Position numbers and translations under genes: made by a program
Notes under the pieces: model-generated
What the model was told of the DNA's origin: nothing
Databases searched by the model: none
Seen by the model: only the letters and a program-made list of their open reading frames with translations
Source of the DNA: Akebia trifoliata
Taxonomy: Eukaryota > Streptophyta > Magnoliopsida > Ranunculales > Lardizabalaceae
NCBI GenBank assembly: GCA_017979445.1
Contig: CM030711.1
Span: 744,001-808,000, forward strand
Reading direction: 5' to 3'
Length of the DNA stretch: 64,000 bases
Shown here: positions 1 to 11,700 of the stretch, in pieces
Layout of the letters: each line of letters starts with the position of its first letter
How positions within the stretch are numbered: position 1 is the stretch's first letter

Positions 1-33
1 CCATCCCCTTCATTGAAGAGAGAGTTATTTCTT

Positions 34-250
34 AAGTCGTGATAATCTGACTACCCCACGTAGCACACTCAATCGACTCTCTTGATATGACAAGTTCGGT
101 AACCATAGATCGATACACCTCAGGATACACATTTTTTATGGGGAAGTGCAGTTTTGTATCTTGAGGCGTACACATCTACAGTTCTCGAACTTGTCACATT
201 AGGAGAGTCGATTGAGTGTGCCACATGGGGTAGTCAGATTATCATGATTC
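34..250. mobile_element. Foldback MITE, Mutator-like, copy A1
   Basis: The two ends are inverted copies built on TGATAATCTGACTACCCCA, and most of the 217 bp folds back on itself around a centre reading GGATACA...TATGGGGAAGTG...TGTATC. The flanks TTATTTCTT and TTATTTATT match at 8 of 9 positions, which fits a 9-bp target-site duplication of the Mutator superfamily. It has no coding capacity. Related copies lie at 20443, 23278, 23727 and 28669. Confidence 0.75.
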
Positions 251-282
251 TTATTTATTTTCAACTTAATTGATAAGATTCA

Positions 283-510
283 GAGCCCGTTTGGATACAA
301 ATAAAAAAAGTATCTTTTTTACATTTGAAAGTTAAAAAGTTAAAGAACTTGTTTGGATTTATTTTAGAAAACTACTTTCAGAAAATAAAAATTTTAACTT
401 TTTAAAAAGCAAAAGGAAATTAATTTCTATCATCTAAAGGTTACTTTCTCCCAAAACTACCTTCTTCCTTGCTAGTTTCTACCTTTTTTACTTTCTATCC
501 AAATAGGCTC
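283..510. mobile_element. Short terminal-inverted-repeat element (Tourist/PIF-like ends)
   Basis: The left end GAGCCCGTTTGGATA and the right end TATCCAAATAGGCTC are inverted copies, a terminus typical of plant MITEs. The interior is AT-rich and non-coding. I could not confirm a TTA/TAA duplication, so the superfamily is uncertain. Confidence 0.55.
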
Positions 511-901
511 TTACCATAACGAAAGAAATTTACTTATTTTTAATAAGAGATTTTTATTTATGTTAAGAGACCTTCTCCCACAAAAGAATGGGAGGAAAAT
601 CCAGCCAAGAGGCATAGCCTTGTAGAAAGATAGTTGTAATATTCTTGAGAATAGTGGATCAATTCAGAAGGTGAGGACATAGTCTACAGATTTGACAAAG
701 AACACCATCAAAAAACCTTAAATGTTTTCTATAACTCATTTTCTCTTGTTATATTTTCTTTATGCTTATGGTTGTTTGTGTGCATCCAACTAAGAATTAT
801 GTTTGGGGGGAATCCCAAGGAAATTATTGCCTTCCGGATTCCCCATTTAAGTGCTTAGTTTTGAAATTGTTTTACTGATTTAGCACCACAGATCCTTGTT
901 C

Positions 902-1076
902 TTAAAAATTTGATTGTCCATATAAAAGAAAACAGGTAAGATGAACTAATCTGAATTTTCCTCTAAGCACAAGTTCATGTGTCATCGTCATCAAAGCCTT
1001 ATTTATCCCAAAACCTAGGGTTCGCTCCTCCATTACACTATGTCCAGAGCCACGCGTTCTGTTTAGCGAACCCTAG
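902..1076 (-). other. Possible small transcribed locus: 43-codon ORF beside a 12-bp perfect inverted repeat
   Basis: On the minus strand an ATG at 1033 opens a 43-residue ORF that ends at 902-904 and begins MEERTLGFGINK. Its start lies inside a hairpin whose arms CTAGGGTTCGCT and AGCGAACCCTAG (1015-1026 and 1065-1076) match perfectly. Upstream on the same strand, around 1490-1500, is a TATA-like TTTATAAAAGG, and a possible donor (CACT|GTAATT) lies near 1370. I do not recognise the peptide. It could be a 5' UTR fragment, a relic, or nothing functional. Confidence 0.2.
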
Positions 1077-2649
1077 ATCTAACTCCATACATCAAACAAT
1101 AATCATTAAACACCATTAAACACTAAAGAAAATCTTCAATTCGAATTAGGAAACAAACAAACACACTCACACACACAAAGCATAACCCACACTAAGCAGA
1201 GAAACACGGACAAACAGTAGATCTAGATTCAAGAAACCTTAATTTAAGTCCAAAATCTAAAACAGTAGATCTGATTCTCAAGTTGTAAATTAGTAATAAA
1301 AAACATGAATCAAAATATGAGAAACAAATAAAATAAATAAACAAAAGTGGATCGAAGCAAATTACAGTGATAGATGAACAGGTTCTCCACTTCGATCCTT
1401 TTTGTTGCTTGTGTTGTGGACTTTGGAGTCAAGTTTGTAATTTGTAATCGAAATAATTGTGAAATTACAGAAACATCCTCGAGTTTTCTTCCTTTTATAA
1501 AAAGGCCATCATTTTAGTCCACACGGAAATACACTTGTAAGTTTGAATATTGTGGAGTGTTTGGATCCAATTCTTAAGGAGAATTGGATTAAATATTATA
1601 AAGTAATTAATGGAATAAATTTTGAATAAAGATAAATAGATTGGATTCGGTAGGAAAAAATAAAATGGTTACTTGGGAGAAGGTTAATGAAGAAGATTGA
1701 TTGAAAAAATAAATGAAATTAGAAAAATAATAAAACATTAAGGAGAAAATGTGAATAAGTTGTAATTTTCCCAAAATTTAGACTACTGATAAATTGACGT
1801 GGAAATTTTTTCCTTGTGTATCTCGAAGAAAAAGATCAATGATTTTGTGCACATGCCACGTCAACCGCATGAATTTATCAATTGTATCCTGATGAAAATA
1901 TACATAGTTTGAGGCCTAATTTCTTCAACAATACCCTTCTATTTATTTATTATTATTTTTTTTTTTTATGCTTAAGAGAAATTAAACCCATTACCTTGAA
2001 CTTGTTTTGCAATGTGTCAAATCAAGTGAGATACGAGTCTAAGCCCAAAGAAAAAAAAATTACAACAATATCCTTACAAACACCATTTCAAGAATTATTT
2101 GTTGAAATATCTAAAATAACAAAATTTTAAAGAAACCTCCATATTTTGATGAATATTTGAGAGATCCCTATGTTTTATAATTATATGTGATTTGTTCATG
2201 ATTTATTGTGTATTTTGCAGGAAAAACACTTTATATCAATAACAATTTTTCTATCTTAGTAGAAAATGTTTATCGATCCAACCCCTAGGAAAATGATTTT
2301 CTCATCAAGATGGAAAAATGCTAATGTTTGTCTCCCACAATTATGCTCACTATCCTCAAAACTAAAATCATTTGTCTTTTGAAGTTTTTTCATGTGTGAT
2401 CAAATACCAACAATATTTTTCTCGAGAAAACTACTCCTTAGATGAGTTTCGGTTTAGTTTCACTTGAGGAAAGGTTGAATGGTGGTGAGGTAAATATTTC
2501 TGATGTGGGTGTGTGTCTCCACCTCATATCTTGATGAAAAGGCATGTTGGAGTGACAATGTTATAAAAAATAAATGTATAAAGCGCTATTAGTAGGCCGG
2601 TTTTGAAGGAGAAATAAGGCAGGTCATATCAGATAAACACCAAAAATGA

Positions 2650-2721
2650 TGTGGCTGCTGGGATTCGAGCCCAGGTCTCCACGGCCACAACGTGGAATTC
2701 TCACCACTAAACTACAGCCAC
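2650..2721 (-). tRNA. tRNA-His (GTG)
   Basis: Read on the minus strand, the 72 nt fold into a full cloverleaf. The acceptor stem is GTGGCTG/CAGCCAC with discriminator A. The anticodon stem CCACG/CGTGG encloses loop TTGTGGC (anticodon GTG). The T arm is CTGGG-CTCGAAT-CCCAG, which contains the B box. The D arm carries TAGTTTAGTGG. A T5 Pol III terminator follows four bases after the end (2642-2646). There is no intron. The extra 5' G of mature tRNA-His is not encoded, as usual for eukaryotes. The plus-strand read looks like ordinary sequence, so the gene is easy to miss. Confidence 0.97.
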
Positions 2722-2941
2722 AGTGGCGGAATGTTATGTATCATTTTTTAATATCTTATTATTATTAAAATACAATGAATACACACAACTAAACCACACT
2801 AGTAAATAAATGTAGCATTTATGGTTAGGCATGAAAACTGGTCTTAATCATTGTTTTAAAAATCGAACCTAACCGATGGCTCCATCTATAGAGCGGAATT
2901 TTGGAATGAATTGGTTCAACAAATGAGTTTTTTTTAGTTTT

Positions 2942-3111
2942 GAATAAAAGTGTCCTCAATATTGGACCTCACATCGCATACCCTAACATGAAAGTGTACG
3001 AAAACTATAAATGCTTTTCCTTGAGATACAAGTGAAAAAGCATTTATGATCCTATCCACTTTCTCGTTAAGATGTGCAATATGAGGTCCAATCTTGAGGT
3101 CACTCCAACCC
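2942..3111. mobile_element. Foldback MITE with near-perfect 9-bp duplication
   Basis: The arms CCTCAATATTGGACCTCA and its inverted counterpart near 3080-3100 pair along most of the element, with apex CCTTGAGATACAAG. The flanks are TTTAGTTTT and TTTAGTTTA (8/9). It is a non-coding, Mutator-like miniature element related in structure to those at 30127 and 30522. Confidence 0.65.
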
Positions 3112-3129
3112 TTTAGTTTAATAAGCTTA

Positions 3130-3365
3130 CATTTTATTTTTATTTTTATGGTGAGATCCCATACCCATAGGCCTGACTAGCAATGCAAGGCAACCGACCT
3201 CTTAAAACTTTATATCTCACTCAAATCCTCAAGTACATGCAATACCCCAAAAATCACACATATCAAGTAAGTAGGGATAAATCCATGTGGGTGATTAACA
3301 TTGGACTTAAACTCAAGATCTCTCCCTTTTTTTACCAACACTTGTTGATTTAATAAACCTACATT
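3130..3365 (-). repeat. Degenerate SINE-like repeat
   Basis: It shares blocks such as ACATGCAATACCCC, ATCACACATA and CAAGTAAG with the better SINE at 12835-13040, in the same order. The T-rich start on the plus strand would be the 3' tail of a minus-strand SINE. It is strongly decayed. Confidence 0.45.
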
Positions 3366-3468
3366 GATCAGACCAAATTGAACAAGGGTCTAAGCAATTT
3401 GAAAAATATTCCATATGTTCATCAGTTCAGTAATTAAAACATTCCTTGTAAGAAAGGAGAGATTTTAT

Positions 3469-3590
3469 TGCTACGGCAACTTTTACTTAAGAGCATCCCA
3501 ATTTATATGATACTAATAACACTTTAACTCGCACCTTGGGGTAAGTAAAAGCTGGTGTGGCAATAAAATATTTTCATAAAAGGCTAGGGA
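3469..3590. repeat. Short foldback repeat, K type
   Basis: ATTTTATTGCTACGGCAAC at the left is mirrored by GTGTGGCAATAAAATA at the right, with a second pairing CTTTTACTTA/TAAGTAAAAG inside. Similar units lie at 14335 and 48266. I see no clean duplication of the flanks. Confidence 0.5.
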
Positions 3591-5019
3591 AATCTTCACT
3601 CTAATTTTTTCAACTAATTAATTTAATCGGATTGAAACCCAACTCCTCATCTGACCCAAAGTAATTAGATCCCAGAACAAATATTTTGATGAATAGATTA
3701 TGATTTGATATTCTTGTTTTGGTTTTTCAATATCAAAGTATGGAAATAAAATTTAGGATCTCAAATATTGAAAGTTGATTTGAGAACCTAGAGTCATAAA
3801 GTTCATTAGTCCACCACTTCTATAATGGTATGAAAGATCATGTAATTAACCTAAAAATATCACTTAAGATTAAAAAAAATTAAAATTAGTGAGAAACATG
3901 TGCACTATTTATTTATAATTCCTGCCAATTCAATTCTTCCTTAAAGATAAATGGTATATGTGCAAGATTTTTTATGTGGGGTTTACATGTTGTGCACCAC
4001 TTCTGATTTTAGACAATTTCTGATTCTGATTATTAGAGAATCGGGAAATGTATATCGAAGTCCACAATTGTATTATAGGCAAGAATCGGGTTTTAGAAGC
4101 TAAACCAACCGCCTCTTTAAGTTGGACAGGAGAATTTCTAAAGAGCGAGTTTATCCTTACTTAGTAAGATTTCAAATCTTAACAAGGGTCGTTGGGCTCA
4201 CCTTGTGGCTTCAAAAAGCATGATCGTGGCCACATGGATGTCGAGGACAAAATTCATGAGCTTAAAAAAAAAAAAAAAAGAGTGGCTAAATTCTTGAACT
4301 GAATTAATCCATAATTATTAGTTTCAAATGGATCGAATTCCGAATTCGATCTAAACTATTGACAGCCCTAATAACATCCTTGGGGTTAGGCATTGTTTCT
4401 CAAATGATCGAAGTGATGAGTTCTAATACGATTGGATTTGTAAATAAGCATCTCGAATGAGTAGGGAAAATTCATTAAAGAAATAGCCTTGAAAGAATAT
4501 ATTATGTCATAATATGCATGGTGACAAAAATGAAAATTTTCACAATTAATTACTGAAGTTTTCAAAAATAAGTGTTGGCATAACTATCACTTAAAGCGTT
4601 AACACTATGTGATAATTTTGTCTACACTTTTAACAAAAATCATTCTCAAAATGTCAAATGAAAATTATTTTTATTTCTTCAAAAATTTCATATTTTATCA
4701 CTTTTTTCGATGTTTTCTCTTGTTGGATTATTCCTTGAACTCTAATTTTGTCCATTATTAGAAGATGATGTGTGCAAAGTCACATTGATGATAAAAAAGA
4801 GCTTATTATAATTTAAAACATTGATGATAAAAAAAAAATATTTTTATAATTTTGAAAAGTAAGTAACGTAATTCTTGTTGTGGGTGACAAATTTATTGCT
4901 TTTTGATCGAAATGACTTTTGATTATATCAGGTTTAAATGTAAAGATGGGGGCATTTGTGATATTGGAGTCCAACTACTTCCAATTCCACCCCGCCTTCT
5001 CTCTTTTTATAATAGTAAG

Positions 5020-5195
5020 AATAATGATTTTCTGATGCCCCCCTCTAGCATATACTCCCATAACAGAAAGGTAGATCATTTGCCTAGAGACGCACATAAT
5101 ATAAATCTTTGTTTTGTGTATCTAGAGGCAAATGATCTAAAAAAATTCTGTGATAGAATGGGGACGGGTGTGGGGACTCAGACTATCATGGCTTT
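5020..5195. mobile_element. Foldback MITE with perfect 9-bp duplication, upstream of UXS
   Basis: Perfect direct repeats AATAGTAAG flank the element (5011-5019 and 5196-5204). Inside, GGTAGATCATTTGCCTAGAG pairs with CTCTAGAGGCAAATGATCT-type sequence and the ends resemble ATGATTTTCTGA/ATGATAGTCTGA. The element is non-coding. It lies about 0.6 kb upstream of the UXS start codon, so it may sit in or near the promoter. A long reading frame across it is chance. Confidence 0.8.
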
Positions 5196-5793
5196 AATAG
5201 TAAGGATTTGTGACATTTCAAATGAAAATGCATCAAATTCGTATCTATCCAACTACAGCAAAGCTCTCTCTCGCATTAACAAGAGAAAACGTGTTTCTCG
5301 TGGACACATTCTCCTACAATCGATAATACAGTTGTTGATTCTTGATAGTAACTGATAAGGTAAAATTTATTGTTGCCACTTGTCACTTGCCAATCGAGTT
5401 GTTTAATAATAGTGAGTTTCAGATCTGGAATCGTTTCCTTCAATTTCAAGCTTTCTTTGTTCTTAATTTCTTCCGAGTTCCGAGTTCCGAGTTGGTTGGT
5501 GGTAGAAATCTCGATTTTTTTGTTTTTGTTTTTTATCGTCTCGATTTTGTATAAATCTCTGATCTTAGGGTTTCATGGACAGGGAAAACAAATTTTAGGC
5601 TTGGGTTTTCTTCTTCTGTGGCTGTAACTGTTAGGTCTGTTTCGATGAATGTGGAGGAATCTGTTTGCAAAAATCGTATTTTTATCTAATTTAATGTTTG
5701 TGTTTAAAAAAAATGAGTTTTTTTTCTTCCCAATATTCTTTTCTATTAACTATGATGTAGAGTTCTATCATTTAGGTTTGAGAGATCTGAACA

Positions 5794-8700
5794 ATGGCGA
5801 AGGAATCTTCCAATGGAGGGCACCTGTCAGAGTTGAAGAAGCCTCCAACACCATCTCCTTTGAGAAATTCCAAATTTTTGCAGGTAAAAATTGCATTTTT
5901 TTTTCATGGATGTTTAACGGGTCTCTTCATTTTAAGAACTCGGTTGCCCGAATCATCTTATCTCTGATGAGATAAACCATTTGTTGTGGCCAGATCCCAA
6001 GCCACATACGAAAATCTGTTATCAAAATTAATCTCCTCTAAAGACAAATTAATCAATTGCAACAATCAAACTCCAAAAGTGAGAAAGAACACATAACCAC
6101 ACCACATGATTTAGGTGGTTCACCCTCAACGGAACTACATCTATGGTCAAGTCGGCAAGTAGAATCGACTCATCAAGGAAGAAATTACAACAATGGAGGT
6201 TTATACTTAGCTCCAACACCCTGGTGAAACTCACCAAATCTCTACACCCAACTCTACTAAGAACCCAAACAAGAAATCCTGATCCCACTCCTGCTATCAC
6301 AAATCCGTAAGAACAATGTGAGGATCACCATCAATGACCTTGAACTTTTAGACTTACAAGAGGAGAAAAATGCACGCATAGAGACTCGATGCTTTCTCAC
6401 ACTCTCTACCAAAGAGAAAAATCACTTTTTGAGAAAAACAATTTTATGGACCATAACTACCATCTAGGAAAGCCCCTTTTGTTTTCTATAAGTTAATGAA
6501 AGGAAAATACCAAAATACCCCACAAAAGTGGAAAAATCCCATCAACCCTTTAGAAACAAAAGAATGGTAATTTTATATCACCAAAACCAATACCATTTGA
6601 CTTGGTTTAAAATTGTTTATTAATATACATCTATATTTAAAAAAATTACTTCCTTTTTATGAAACATGGTTGATTAGAAGATGCTCAATCACAAGATCAT
6701 ATTTTATTATTTTAAAATATATTCAAATCATTAAAAAATTATTATTTTTATTTATAATTACAAAAACCTGATTGACTCGGATGAATTTTTATTAACGTGG
6801 CCGATATTTTCTAAATATCAGATGAGTCATCTCAGATCTCGAACGAGTCAATGTGAAGGACGAGTCATGGACATTATTGAGATGACTTGTCCAAAACCAT
6901 GTTTGGGTTGCTCTGTCCTATTCGAGGAAAGTTTCAACATGTAGAGGTTCATGGAAAGTTTCTTTTTTTTCCTTAGAAATCCAATGTAACATGCATCACT
7001 CTATATGCAGTTTTTTTTTTTCTCAATGGATATTTTGATGCAAAGTGTTTCTCCTTGTTTTTGTTATACCAACGGAGTTCAATGAACTCTCCACATTTCA
7101 TTGTTGATGATCACCTTTAGGTTCCTTGTTGCTTTTTGACATCTTAAAGGCTTTCTAGAGCATCAAAAAAGATAACGTCCATATCATGTTATATAATTGT
7201 GTTCCTTATCATGTAACTTGTTTCTTAGGGGAAATTGAACTGCATTCATTTACTCCATACCAAGTATCTCGTTTCCTAGAGGAAGACTGAGCTGTGTTTG
7301 TGAACTTTGGGGACTCTGGTATTGGATACTGTGCAGAATGTGTCTCCCATGGGGTATTAGAATCTATCATTTGAGGGATCCTATTTGGGATACCTCTTAC
7401 GCCAAAATCGGTTGATCCCATAATTGTGACCATCCACCGTATTCATTTATTTGGATGATTAGTAAAATAACAGTGAGGGCTCTAGAAATGTATGAGTCTA
7501 TCAATTGAAACTGTTTGGATGATGGATTGATTGATTTTGGCCTGTGGGATTTTCGGGGCTGACGACATCAGATAGACGATGCCCCCCCCCCCCCCCCCCA
7601 AATCCCCCCGAACCAGCCGCATGTATGGCTCTTGTTTTCATGTGTCCCAAGTCCCAACATGTCAATTTTTGTGTTTATTTATGTCAGATTTTGTATGTTT
7701 GTTATGATTTTGATAGATTGATAATGCTAATTTCTTTCATTGACATTTGATAACTTATATGTTGAACAGATGTTTACCTCTCAGACATAGTTTGGGAAAG
7801 ATAAATCATGGGTGTTTGAGCTCTTTCACAAATAGCATGTTTCATTCAATTGCTTCATCTTTTTTCATACTATCTTATGAGTTCACTAATTGTTTATGGC
7901 AGTCCAATATGCGAATTTTGGTCACTGGGGGAGCTGGATTCATCGGTTCTCACCTAGTAGACAGATTGATGGAAAATGAAAAAAATGAGGTACGTGCATA
8001 TATACATAGGAGAATGCTAACGTCCAATACTTCATAGGAACATTAGCATTGTCCAACATTTTTTTTCCAATAATACCCCTCCTCGTTTTATCTTTTAGTG
8101 AAAAAGACAAGAGTACGTTAGTCTTTTATACAATAAATGCTTGTTTATATAATAAATGCTATGGACATTTAAGTATTTTGAATTAAAAATATTTGTTGTA
8201 GTGAATGCTTTGACAATCCATGCCAACATAATAAATGCATTTATTAATGACATAATAAATGTACTTTATAAAAGACTAACATACCTTTGTCTTTTTCACT
8301 TAAAGACAAAATAGGTGGGGTATTATCGAAAAAAAAAAAGTATTGGAGAATACTAACGTCCCCATGAGGTCTTGGACACTAGCATTTCCCATATATATAT
8401 ATAGGGGGCAGATCATGGGACATATGTAAAAACAATGGTTGTTCAAAATATGAGTTAGAGGTTTTGGATTGAGCTGATTTTTTGTGAGGATGTTCTCTAT
8501 GATGAGAAGATCATCCTCACAAAAAATCAGCTCAATCTGAAACTTCTAAGTCCATCAAAAGTGGTTTACAAATTATTGGTAAAAAATTGACGGTCCACAT
8601 TCTAAATCATTTTTGATGGGGTTAGAAGTTTCAGATTGGACTGATTTTTTTTTTAGGATGATCTTCTCATTATAGAGATCATCATCACAAAAAATCAGCT

Positions 8701-11700
8701 CAATCTAAAACCTCTAACCCATATTTTAAATTATTTTTATTATTACTTTGTTTTTACATACGTCCCATGATCTGTCCCCATATATATATATATATGTCAG
8801 TTTTTTTTTTTTTTTGGATTGTAATAAGCATTTCATATATCATACAAGTATAGGGTGATCTGGTCCCAGAAAAAGCATTTTGATAAATGAGAGATAAAAC
8901 TCATACTATGCAAATATGACCATGAAAAGAAGGGATTAGCTGTGTCAAGAAATAAAATGTCTTTATTCCTCAAAATTTATACTTTTGGTCTGTCTTCTTT
9001 GTTTTTTTCTCAGGTTATTGTCGCTGATAATTACTTCACTGGCTCAAAGGACAACCTGAGAAAATGGATTGGTCATCCAAGATTTGAGCTCATTCGCCAT
9101 GGTATTTCCTTCTTTTCTACTTTTATGCTCTACGTAGGGCTACAACTTGGTCAGGTTGGTTGCCAAACCCACCTGAACTGGGCACAATTCAGCCTGAGCC
9201 CAAGGTTGGGTATGAGTAGAGGTTGTGTGCAAGTCTGGAGAGACAAGAGGAAACAGGCCGAGCATTGTGTTGAGAGGTGGTGGGGGGTGGGGGTGTGATA
9301 TAGAGAAAACATTGCCATATGAGAGATGTGAAGGTCTCAATAGAACAAATCTGATCATTAGTGTAGGTTTCTGTCAGTTCTTTGATCGAAATTGGCTTTT
9401 CTATGCTAGAAGTGTGTGTAAACGATCTGATATTATTAGTAGATAGGGATCGAGTTAGGCTGGGTTGCCTGGGACTGACCTAATTTCAGGATGAGCTCAT
9501 AAATTGGAGCCTGAGCACTACTTTAAAAAGGTTAGCGGGCCTGTCTGTCTCAATTTGGGCCTGCCCAAGTTGCCATGGTTTAAAATATCGGACTGTATCA
9601 GCCAAGATGTATCGGTACAGGCCAAGACTAATATGAAACATTGAATGTTTTGAGAATGTATCGGCCAATATTGTATCAATTTTTTCATTAACCGAAACAT
9701 TCAATCGATACGATGCTTTAAACCTGGCAAGTTGCATCCCAAACTCTTGTCATCTTTGTGTTATCTCTCATTTTTCTGTATTGAGTTTTCAGGGTTTTGC
9801 ATAACATGAACTTGTATTTTACTGTTGGATTTTGTAATTACTCTTCTTACAGATGTCACAGAGACATTGTTAGTAGAAGTTGATCGCATATACCATCTTG
9901 CTTGTCCCGCTTCTCCAATTTTCTACAAATACAATCCCGTAAAGGTGCTTATCAATGGCTTTTATTTATTTATTTTTTCTAATTTTATTACAAATGATAA
10001 TTTAAATATTTACCCTATCCAATTTCCAATTTTTGTTATTATACAAATTTCATTAAACCCCGAAAAAAAGAAAGAACAAGGAGGCCAAGGTAACCTTCCT
10101 AGAATGAGGGGGAAAAAGAACCTCCACGAACACATTTCTTGCTGCATTAGTGAATCCTACTCACAGTAGGCTCTCTCTTGCACCTTTTTTTCTTTGTGGA
10201 GGATGAAGTCTACCTTCCTTTTGTCATTGTTTTCCTATCATCGTCAAATCTAAACTAGTCAATGATGGTGGTTGGGGGGGTGGACTTTACAAAGAAAACA
10301 AAATTGAAATTGATCTCAATTATCATGCCTTTAACAAGTAAGGTTGCCCCCGTATCCAGTGTAGCATCAAACCCGGCACACTATCGACATGTTGCTTCAC
10401 CTATTTATAAGAATCTCAGTGAAATCTACCTTTAACCATTTGTGGAAAAAGGGTGCTCAATTATCTTGCACAAATAGCTACTAGAAATCTGTCAACATTG
10501 GTCAAGTTGATGAAGGGACCAATGTGAAAGCTCAACAAATGGTGGCAGGTGTGGCTTTAAGTGTAAATCTTCCTGGAAGTCAGAAAATAGGGGAAGATGC
10601 ACCTATAGCTTGTTAATGGACAGTAATCTGCTCATAAAATCATGTACTTAAAAACCTTTCAGTTCCATTTTTTTTATGGCCATGTCTATTCATATTGAGT
10701 CCTTGATAATTCTTCCTAGAAACCTTTATGAAATTATGGTCTGACTAGCCTGTTATTAATGTTTTAACAGACAATAAAGACAAATGTTATTGGCACAATG
10801 AATATGCTTGGACTTGCTAAGCGTGTTGGAGCAAGGTTGTAGGGTTTGAAAAGTTTTGATCACTTATTTCCATTTTAGTAAACCAGCTATTTTTTTACTA
10901 TGGTGTGAGAACTTTCCAACAGGATTTTGTTGACATCAACTTCAGAGGTCTATGGAGATCCCCTAGTGCATCCCCAAACTGAAGACTACTGGGGCAACGT
11001 TAACCCAATTGGTATGTTCACAACTCATTTCTAGTGTCTAATAGTGTTGCACTGTCCTCTTGATTAAAGGAGGACTCCTTAAAATGAAAGGCTACTTGGG
11101 AACTTCAAGAAATGTATATAAGAATGTAGGAAACAGAAAATATGTTTTACAGTTTCATATCTCCCAAGAACTATTCACCTTGTTCACCATTCCATTACTT
11201 AATTCATGTCAGCAACATGAAATCTGTGAACGTGTCAGCAACACGAAATCTGTGAACTTCATTAGTGGTTGTAGTTCCATCGAGATTGTGAGTGTAAGCT
11301 CTTTATTTATTTATATTTAAGGTGTGCTTGGGAAGAAGCAAAGGTTCTATTTTCAGTATTCTGTACTTAACCTATCATCTCGAATCCTTAACTTTGTGAA
11401 CAAGAACAAGGCAAACTATAATGATTACAAGTTGTAGAATATATTAAATGCTTGTATTAGACACTCCATAAGAACATATTCTCACCATTGAAGGATACCA
11501 TGACTTGTATTGCAGGAGTCAGGAGTTGCTATGATGAGGGGAAGCGTGTAGCCGAGACTTTGATGTTCGATTATCACAGGCAGCATGGCATTGGTAGCAT
11601 AAAATATTTTATTGTTTGCTACTCTATGATGTCTAGCGTAAATGTTCTTCAATATAAATACTTATTCGTCCAAGTATATGGGTGGATCTTATAACAGAAA

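Noticed and set aside
4903..5355. 150-residue plus-strand frame upstream of UXS
   Set aside because: It runs through the foldback MITE at 5020-5195 and has no recognisable domain; most likely chance.
6045..6420. Possible LTR or retroelement fragment in UXS intron 1
   Set aside because: The sequence (GGTTCACCCTCAACGG etc.) looks repeat-derived, but I see no paired LTR, primer site or coding domain to support a call.
7209..7433. 74-residue minus-strand frame in UXS intron 1
   Set aside because: No homology signal I can name and it lies within an intron of the opposite-strand gene; left out.
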